This document shows positions 22,165 through 27,803 of a stretch of 27,803 bases of DNA, piece after piece. The notes below the pieces were generated by a model. That model ran no database searches, was not told the DNA's origin, and worked only from the letters and a program-made list of their open reading frames with translations. Origin of the DNA: an uncultured Rothia sp. (GTDB taxonomy: Bacteria; Actinomycetota; Actinomycetes; Actinomycetales; Micrococcaceae). The translations under genes and the position numbers were made by a program. Within the stretch, counting starts at the first letter, position 1. Each line of letters begins with the position of its first letter. The stretch is from positions 1 to 27,803 of the forward strand of contig NZ_CAKAPD010000019.1 in the NCBI RefSeq assembly GCF_916715725.1, read 5' to 3'.

Positions 22165-23871
22165 ATGGCTCACAGGGCTATTGTTTCTCGACGCGCCGCG
22201 CTGTCTTGGGGTGCGGTGTCTTTGGCGACGCTCGTGAGCTCTTGCGCGGGTCTTCCTTCGAACGATCGAGTGACTCAGCACAGCAGCGGTCTGGACGTGA
22301 AGAGCGTTAATACTTCTCCGGCGCGTGCGCCGGGACCGCTGGCGGGTGCTACCCCCGAGGCGATTATTGAGGGCTTCGTGCGTGCTGGTGTGGACAGCAT
22401 TGAGAATTATGCTGTGGCGCGCCAGTATTTGAGTTCTTCTTTTGCGGGTCGTTGGAATCCTATGGGTACGACTCGCGTGTACCGTAATACGGTGCAGCCC
22501 CGCAGTGACGATAGTGGAGCAGCCGAGGGTACCTACCATGTGCGTTTCCAGCAGACGGCGACTGTGAATAGTCAGGGTATTACGAGCACCTTCCCGGAGG
22601 CTCAGACTGAAACTCAGGACTTCACCATGGTTATGGAAGATAACCAGTGGCGTATTAGCTCCTGCCCGGATGGTCTGTGGCTGGATGGTGCCGAGTTTGA
22701 GCGCGTGTTTAGCCCGTGCCGCCTGTACTTCTACGATCGTGCGTTCCGTTATGCTGTGCCGGATATTCGTTGGTTCCCGCATACGGACCGCTATTTTGAG
22801 TTGCTGGTGCGTACGCTGATGGCTGGCCCGGCGTCCTACCTGAAGGATGTTGCGTTCTCGGCGTTGAACGAGTCGATGAGCCTTGAGACGGCGACCATGA
22901 GCGATAACCAGGATGTGCTGGTTCGCCTCTCGGGTGAGCACCTGGACGATAACCGTTTGGCGCGTGTGCGTGAGCAGATTATGCACGGTTTGGAGAACTT
23001 CTCCGGTCTGGGTAAGACCGAGGTGTTCTACAACGGTACTTTGATTCCTGAGAATGCACCGAGCGGCTTCTCTGCGGTGAAGCTGAACCCGGGTGTTCCT
23101 GCCCGCACGGTTGCTATTAATTCGAACGGCCAGATGGTGGCGCGTGATGATTATATGAGCAATGCGGGCGAGCAGCTACTTCTGCGTGGCGTGAGCCAGT
23201 TGAGCTCCCCGGCGATGGGCTACACTGCGGATGTTTACGCCTGCTTGGCGAATGATGCCGCGAGCCTGTACACGGTGTATCAGGGTACTGCCCGCCGTGT
23301 GTGGCAGAGTACCGCGCTGACTGCTCCGAGCTTTGATGCGTACGGTTGGGTGTGGGCTGCCGATGGTACGGGCGTTGTGCGTGCGTTCAAGCCGGACTCT
23401 GAGGACGCGAATGAGCGCGAGCGCGGCGTTGATATTGGTCTGTCGTGGCAGCGTAATTTGAGCTTTACGAGCGTGAACGTCTCTCACGATGGTGCGCGCA
23501 TGGCGATTGTGGCGTCTACTGAGGGTGCGTCGGCTGTGATTATTTCCGGTATTGTGCGTGATGATGCCGGCAAGCCTCTGCGCCTGACGGAGATGGTTCG
23601 TCTGAGCTCTTCGGTGACCCCGCGTAATGCCCGTTGGGCTGGCGACCAGAGCGTCGTGGTGGTGAACGTGAAGAATGGTGAGTCTGAGGTGATTTCCCTC
23701 AGCGGTGAAGAGACGAAGCTGGATCGTTTGGATGGCGTGATGACCATTTCGACGGCGGATAATACGTCGAACATTATTGCTCACCGTTCTGACGGTTCGT
23801 GCTACCTGATGGAGGAGCGCGGCTGGATCCGTTTGGATACGACCCTGCACGAGATTAGTTACGCCGGTTAG
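22165..23871 (+). CDS. lpqB: Lipoprotein LpqB, MtrAB accessory protein
   Basis: The 568-residue lipoprotein has a signal peptide with a twin-Arg-like SRRAALSWG start, a hydrophobic core, and a lipobox LVSSC with lipidated Cys27. A GerMN-type domain follows at about 190-320, and the C-terminal half (about 330-560) is a beta-propeller-like region. LpqB is known in mycobacteria to interact with the MtrB sensor and affect MtrA phosphorylation and cell-wall functions. ATG 22165 is preceded by GAGGAAGG. Unlike the tight spacing seen in many actinobacteria, a 258-base gap with repeats separates it from mtrB, so it may be partly independently transcribed. The comF-like gene follows after 40 bases. 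Confidence 0.9.
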   Translation: MAHRAIVSRRAALSWGAVSLATLVSSCAGLPSNDRVTQHSSGLDVKSVNTSPARAPGPLAGATPEAIIEGFVRAGVDSIENYAVARQYLSSSFAGRWNPMGTTRVYRNTVQPRSDDSGAAEGTYHVRFQQTATVNSQGITSTFPEAQTETQDFTMVMEDNQWRISSCPDGLWLDGAEFERVFSPCRLYFYDRAFRYAVPDIRWFPHTDRYFELLVRTLMAGPASYLKDVAFSALNESMSLETATMSDNQDVLVRLSGEHLDDNRLARVREQIMHGLENFSGLGKTEVFYNGTLIPENAPSGFSAVKLNPGVPARTVAINSNGQMVARDDYMSNAGEQLLLRGVSQLSSPAMGYTADVYACLANDAASLYTVYQGTARRVWQSTALTAPSFDAYGWVWAADGTGVVRAFKPDSEDANERERGVDIGLSWQRNLSFTSVNVSHDGARMAIVASTEGASAVIISGIVRDDAGKPLRLTEMVRLSSSVTPRNARWAGDQSVVVVNVKNGESEVISLSGEETKLDRLDGVMTISTADNTSNIIAHRSDGSCYLMEERGWIRLDTTLHEISYAG

Positions 23872-23911
23872 CTTCGGGCACCGGGTATAGCGCGCGGAAA
23901 GGTTGCTTTCG

Positions 23912-24808
23912 GTGAGTTCAGGACAGCGTGGTTTGAACGAGCCCGTGAACGGGTCTCTGAGCAAGTCTCTGACCGGGCTTGCGGGCGCTCTCAAGAGCGC
24001 CGGCGGGTCTTTGGGTGAGGTTCTGATGCCGCGTACCTGCCCGTGCTGTGCGGTGCCGGTCGCCTACGGTGCCGGCTCGCCGCTGTGCGAGGCGTGTCTG
24101 CCGCAGCTGCATTCGGCGTTGGCGCGGATGGAACAAGTGCACGTTCTGCAGCCTCTGTCTTCTGGCGACTGCGCTGCTGGCGGCGGTGCCCCTGAGGTGC
24201 GTGCGGCATCCCGTTATGAGGGGATCATGCCGCGTGCGCTGTTGGCGTTGAAGAACGCGGGTCGCACTGATTTGTTGCCCCTGCTGGGGGAGGGCTTGGC
24301 GCGTAGCGTGTATGAGCTTCTGCGCGCTCGCCGGGCTGAGATTCAGCACGGTTCTTCTGCGCCGGTTGAGGTTCTGCTGATTCCGGCACCGTCCTCTGCG
24401 CAGAGCATGCGCCGCCGCGGCTATGCACCGGCGAACCTTTTGGTGCAGGAGGCGGTGCGTCAGCTCAATCGGCGTCTGCCTGCCTCGGTGCGGGTGCGTG
24501 CCGTGGACGTCATCGGGTATGCGTCTCGCGGCCGGCGGGGGAGCGGCGCCTCCATTATTTCTGATGCGATTTCCGGTGCGCAGAACGAGCAGAAGGGCCT
24601 GGGCGCTGTGGGTCGTGCCGAGCGGATGCACGGTGCCTTGCGCGTCATGGAGCCTGCCCTGTGTGCGGGTCGGGTGAGTGTTATCTGTGATGACGTGGTG
24701 ACCACCGGTGCGACTGCCTCGGAGATGGTGCGTGTGCTGCAGGAGGCGGGGTCCTCTGTGCTTGGCGTGTGCGCCGTGGCGGCGGTACCGAAAAAAGCTC
24801 AGACATAG
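23912..24808 (+). CDS. ComF-family phosphoribosyltransferase-like protein
   Basis: This 298-residue protein has a zinc-finger-like N-terminus (CPCC and CEAC pairs at about residues 39-64) and a C-terminal type I phosphoribosyltransferase fold. The PRPP-binding motif is VICDDVVTTGATASEM near residues 252-267. ComF proteins take part in DNA uptake in naturally competent bacteria; in actinobacteria the gene lies conserved between lpqB and hpf/secA, and its function there is not settled. GTG 23912 is chosen over TTG 23903 because the ribosome binding site GGAAAGG (23896-23902) directly abuts the TTG, leaving no spacer, but has a 9-base spacer to the GTG. It is probably co-transcribed with lpqB. 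The middle of the protein (about 200-240) has a Gly/Arg-rich insert. Confidence 0.85.
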   Translation: MSSGQRGLNEPVNGSLSKSLTGLAGALKSAGGSLGEVLMPRTCPCCAVPVAYGAGSPLCEACLPQLHSALARMEQVHVLQPLSSGDCAAGGGAPEVRAASRYEGIMPRALLALKNAGRTDLLPLLGEGLARSVYELLRARRAEIQHGSSAPVEVLLIPAPSSAQSMRRRGYAPANLLVQEAVRQLNRRLPASVRVRAVDVIGYASRGRRGSGASIISDAISGAQNEQKGLGAVGRAERMHGALRVMEPALCAGRVSVICDDVVTTGATASEMVRVLQEAGSSVLGVCAVAAVPKKAQT

Positions 24809-24972
24809 CGTTTCTTGTAGTTAGTTGCAAGAGATACACGATTTTTGGCGAATAAAGTTCGCAGACTGACGAATAGCTATTATTTGGGCTAAATATTTGT
24901 CATATCTAGTGATATAAACCATGTTCCGTACTAGAATATATACAAGGGAACGGCATTGGAGTCGAACCCCCG

Positions 24973-24996
24973 TACCGGGTCCAACCGGACGCGGTA
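24973..24996 (+). promoter_or_regulatory. Leader hairpin of hpf
   Basis: TACCGGGTCC (24973-24982) pairs with GGACGCGGTA (24987-24996), one mismatch, closed by an AACC loop. It lies 14 bases before the ribosome binding site of hpf in an otherwise AT-rich upstream region. It may affect mRNA stability or translation. No terminator-type T run follows. Confidence 0.45.
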
Positions 24997-25023
24997 TAAG
25001 CCCCCAACCTGGAGGGAATGATC

Positions 25024-25659
25024 GTGGAAGTCAACATCTACGGCCGCAATATCAAGGTCACCGAACGCCTGGAAGAGTACGTGAACGACAAGGTTCAGAA
25101 GTTCGCTCAGCTCGGCGATAACGTGAAGGACATTGACGTCAAGTTCAGCAAGGACGGTCATCTGGGTGGCGAGTCCATCCGCGTTGAGATTACCGTTGTT
25201 GGTACCGGCCCTGTCCTCCGTTCCGAAGCCCAGGGTCACGACAAGTTCGCGGTCTTCGATGAAACCTACGGCAAGCTCCTGGAGCGTCTGCGCCGTGCAC
25301 GTGACCGCCGCAAGCTGTACAAGCGCGGTGGCAAGCACCCCGTTTCCGTTGCGGACGCTACCGGCTCGATTCCCGTGGTCACCGAAGCAATTACCGAGAT
25401 TCTGCTGCCGGATATTCCGGTGGAAGAAGCAGCATTCGATAACAGCGAGGTCACCCTCGCTGATGAGGCAGCATCTCCCATTGAGATTCGCCGCAAGAGC
25501 TTCAAGGGCGAGCGTTTGACTCCCGCAGAAGCTGTTGACCGTATGGAACTGGTCGGTCACGACTTCTACCTGTACATTGACAGCGAGACCGGCGCACCGG
25601 CTGCGGCATACCGTCGTAAGGGCTGGAGCTACGGCATCATTACCCTGGACAACGATTAA
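25024..25659 (+). CDS. hpf: Ribosome hibernation promoting factor, long form
   Basis: The protein (211 residues from GTG 25024) is a long HPF that binds the 30S decoding region and drives 100S ribosome dimers in stationary phase or stress. The N-terminal domain (about 1-105) shows IYGRNIKVTERLEEYVNDKV and FDETYGKLLERLRRARDR. A variable linker follows, and the C-terminal dimerisation domain (about 155-211) shows LTPAEAVDRMELVGHDFYLY and AYRRKGWSYGIITL. ATG 25018 is in frame two codons earlier but lies one base after GGAGGG, too close; GTG 25024 has the normal 7-base spacing. The 209-base upstream gap is AT-rich with a leader hairpin, so hpf is probably transcribed separately from comF. A strong terminator follows. 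Codons are C-ending as expected for a highly expressed gene. Confidence 0.92.
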   Translation: MEVNIYGRNIKVTERLEEYVNDKVQKFAQLGDNVKDIDVKFSKDGHLGGESIRVEITVVGTGPVLRSEAQGHDKFAVFDETYGKLLERLRRARDRRKLYKRGGKHPVSVADATGSIPVVTEAITEILLPDIPVEEAAFDNSEVTLADEAASPIEIRRKSFKGERLTPAEAVDRMELVGHDFYLYIDSETGAPAAAYRRKGWSYGIITLDND

Positions 25660-25730
25660 AACTAACGTACCTGCTGATTGCTGAGGTGCATGACTCTCTC
25701 AGGCGGCATGCTCAGTGAGCAGGCTCAGGG

Positions 25731-25780
25731 CCCGGGTGCCTCCGACAGTACTCTATGTGCTGTTGAGGTACCCGGGTTTT
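25731..25780 (+). terminator. Rho-independent terminator of hpf
   Basis: CCCGGGTGCCTCCGACAG (25731-25748) pairs with CTGTTGAGGTACCCGGG (25760-25776), with one wobble and one bulge, then TTTTCTGT. It lies 72 bases after the hpf stop and isolates hpf from secA. Confidence 0.85.
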
Positions 25781-25977
25781 CTGTGCCTTCTACCGTGCCT
25801 TCTACGTGCCCGTTCCTGTAGCCTACATGTTCGTTCCTTCAGCCGGATGGGGCGGCTCTGCCTCAAGCGGAAGGTGAAAGATTCGAGCGTCACCAAATGT
25901 CACCTCGTGGGCGCACAGCGTAAAAAAGAGCTCGGACGGGCGAATTAGGCGGCTCTGCCATACAATATGTAGGAAGG

Positions 25978-26013
25978 CCTCACCGCGCGCACTTTCGCGC
26001 GCCCTTGGTGAGG
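25978..26013 (+). promoter_or_regulatory. GC-rich leader hairpin of secA
   Basis: CCTCACC (25978-25984) pairs with GGTGAGG (26007-26013), and inside it GCGCGC (25985-25990) pairs with GCGCGC (25997-26002), with a CCTT bulge. It ends 15 bases before the AAGGAG ribosome binding site. No T run follows, so it is not a terminator. It may stabilise or regulate the secA message. Confidence 0.55.
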
Positions 26014-26043
26014 GTACCGAAACAAGCAAGGAGTAGAAGCTCA

Positions 26044-27803
26044 GTGGCATCTTTCTTGGAGAAAATCCTCCGAACCGGCGATAAGAGGGTTCTGCGACAG
26101 CTCGAAGCGTACACCAAGGCGGTGAACTCGCTCGAGGACAGCTTCGCATCTATGACCGATGAGGAACTGCGAGCAGAGACCGACAAGTTCCGCGAGCGCG
26201 TCAAGGACGGCGAATCCCTCGATATTCTGCTGCCGGAGGCCTTTGCGGTAGTCCGCGAAGCGTCCAAGCGCACCCTGGGCAAGCGCCACTACGACGTGCA
26301 GGTGATGGGTGGCGCTGCACTGCACCTGGGCAACATTGCCGAAATGAAGACCGGTGAGGGTAAGACCCTCGTCGCGACCCTGCCCGCATACCTGAACGCG
26401 CTGAGCGGCAAGGGCGTGCATATTGTGACCGTGAACGACTACCTGGCTGAGTACCAGGCAAACCTCATGGGTCGCGTGTTCCGCTTCCTCGGTATGGAGT
26501 GCGGCGTGATTCTCTCCTCCATGGAGCCCGACGAGCGTCGTAAGCAGTACGCCGCGGACATCACCTACGGTACGAACAACGAGTTTGGCTTCGACTACCT
26601 GCGTGACAACATGGCGTGGACCGTGGAGGAGCAGGTTCAGCGCGGCCACAACTTCGCCATTATCGATGAGGTCGACTCCATCCTGATCGATGAGGCACGT
26701 ACCCCTCTGATCATTTCCGGCCCCGCAGCGGGCGAAGCAAACCGCTGGTACGCAGAGTTCGCGCGCATTGCCGCAACCCTGCTCAAGCGCGGTGAAGACT
26801 ACGAAGTAGACGAGAAGAAGCGCACCGTCGGCATCCTCGAATCCGGCATTGACAAGGTGGAAGACCACCTGGGTGTGAAGAACCTCTACGAATCCAAGAA
26901 CACCCCGCTCATTGGCTTCCTGAACAACTCCATTAAGGCGAAGGAGCTGTTCACCAACAACAAGGACTACGTGGTCATTGACGGCGAGGTCCTGATTGTT
27001 GACGAGCACACCGGTCGTATTCTGCCGGGCCGCCGCTACAACGACGGCATCCACCAGGCGATTGAGGCGAAGGAAGGCGTCGAGATCAAGCCTGAGAACC
27101 AGACCATGGCGACCGTGACCCTGCAGAACTACTTCCGCATGTACGACAAGCTGTCCGGCATGACCGGTACCGCGGAAACCGAAGCGGCAGAGTTCATGAA
27201 CACCTACGAGCTCGGCGTGGTGCCCATCCCCACCAACAAGGGTGTGCAGCGCATCGATAACCCCGATAAGGTGTACCGCGACGAAATCGCCAAGTTCAAG
27301 GCAGTGGTCAAGGACATTAAGGAACGCCACGAGAAGGGCCAGCCGATTCTGGTCGGTACCGCAAGCGTGGAGAACTCCGAGTACCTGTCCCGCCAGCTGG
27401 CGAAGGCGGGTGTGCGCCACGAGGTGCTGAACGCGAAGAACAACGAGCGTGAGGCAGCCATTGTTGCGCAGGCGGGCCGTAAGGGCGCCGTCACCGTGGC
27501 AACCAACATGGCTGGCCGTGGTACCGACATTATGCTCGGCGGTAACCCCGAATTTGAGGCCGTCGAGAAGATGCGTGAGCTCGGCCTGGACCCGAACACC
27601 AACTCCGAAGAATACGAGGCACGCTGGCCCGAGGTTCTGAAGGCCTGCGAAGACGCCGCTAAAGAAGAGCACGATGAAGTCACCAAGCTCGGTGGCCTGT
27701 ACGTGCTCGGCACTGAGCGTCACGAGTCCCGCCGTATCGACAACCAGCTGCGCGGTCGTTCCGGCCGTCAGGGCGACCCGGGCGAGTCCCGCTTCTACCT
27801 GTC
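26044..27803 (+). CDS. secA: Preprotein translocase ATPase SecA (5' part; runs off the window)
   Basis: The first 586 codons of SecA are present; the gene continues beyond the window (full length is usually 850-950 residues). SecA is the motor that pushes unfolded secretory proteins through SecYEG. Visible are a Walker A motif MKTGEGKTLVATLP, TYGTNNEFGFDYLRDNM, the DEAD-type box AIIDEVDSILIDEARTPLI, DEHTGRILPGRRY and, near the end, TNMAGRGTDIMLGG and LRGRSGRQGDPGESRFYL of the second helicase domain. It is the housekeeping SecA1 type, judging by the lpqB-comF-hpf-secA context. The start is GTG 26044 with AAGGAG upstream. The leader carries a strong hairpin. The frame is intact throughout the window. 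Confidence 0.97.
   Translation, partial: MASFLEKILRTGDKRVLRQLEAYTKAVNSLEDSFASMTDEELRAETDKFRERVKDGESLDILLPEAFAVVREASKRTLGKRHYDVQVMGGAALHLGNIAEMKTGEGKTLVATLPAYLNALSGKGVHIVTVNDYLAEYQANLMGRVFRFLGMECGVILSSMEPDERRKQYAADITYGTNNEFGFDYLRDNMAWTVEEQVQRGHNFAIIDEVDSILIDEARTPLIISGPAAGEANRWYAEFARIAATLLKRGEDYEVDEKKRTVGILESGIDKVEDHLGVKNLYESKNTPLIGFLNNSIKAKELFTNNKDYVVIDGEVLIVDEHTGRILPGRRYNDGIHQAIEAKEGVEIKPENQTMATVTLQNYFRMYDKLSGMTGTAETEAAEFMNTYELGVVPIPTNKGVQRIDNPDKVYRDEIAKFKAVVKDIKERHEKGQPILVGTASVENSEYLSRQLAKAGVRHEVLNAKNNEREAAIVAQAGRKGAVTVATNMAGRGTDIMLGGNPEFEAVEKMRELGLDPNTNSEEYEARWPEVLKACEDAAKEEHDEVTKLGGLYVLGTERHESRRIDNQLRGRSGRQGDPGESRFYL

Noticed and set aside
26041..27723. Minus-strand open frame of 560 codons
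   Set aside because: Antisense to secA, which has every expected motif in frame.
1..27803. CRISPR array or phage structural genes
   Set aside because: No regularly spaced repeat set and no phage-type proteins were seen on either strand.

Overview
The window looks like chromosomal DNA of a moderately GC-rich actinobacterium, most likely a Micrococcaceae member such as Rothia. The genus is an inference. The evidence is the actinobacterial order mtrA-mtrB-lpqB-comF-like-hpf-secA, the iscS-mnmA-MetE-like block, frequent GTG/TTG starts with GGAGG-type ribosome binding sites, and an actinobacterial-type initiator tRNA fragment.

Bases 1-1600 are an accessory, decayed region. A protoglobin gene overlaps the start of an O6-methylguanine methyltransferase gene (ogt) that is cut off after about 28 codons. 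Transposase debris and a possible IS end follow. At 1516-1550 lies a bare 3' end of tRNA-fMet followed directly by a strong terminator. That is how the far junction of an element integrated in tRNA-fMet should look. Bases 1589-2799 hold no gene I can support: first degenerate repeats, then an AT-rich stretch.

Bases 2800-11600 concern the cell envelope. A secreted protein with two copies of an esterase-like domain plus C-terminal SLH-like repeats (+) converges on three large minus-strand genes: an unrecognised 808-residue membrane protein, a TPM-domain membrane protein with a long helical region, and a PspA/IM30 protein. A 55-residue membrane protein, too short for routine calling, lies upstream of them. 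They may form an envelope-maintenance module, but each gap between them contains a hairpin, so a single operon is not shown.

Bases 11976-18000 hold a membrane-anchored HtrA-type protease (+), a two-gene minus-strand unit (trmL and a uracil-DNA-glycosylase-family gene), then iscS and mnmA (+), which together supply sulfur to tRNA wobble uridine, and an AroQ-type chorismate mutase.

Bases 18053-27803 hold a MetE-like protein that seems to lack the zinc ligands, the MtrA/MtrB two-component system with its lipoprotein partner LpqB, a ComF-like phosphoribosyltransferase, long-form HPF and the 5' two thirds of secA. Both hpf and secA have GC-rich hairpins in their leaders. Codon third positions change from C-rich to G/T-rich between about 18 and 24.8 kb and revert in hpf and secA.

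I found no CRISPR array, intact tRNA or rRNA gene, or complete mobile element. The least explained parts are the tRNA-fMet junction with its broken cargo, the TPM/PspA/808-residue protein cluster, and the repeat-rich lpqB upstream region.
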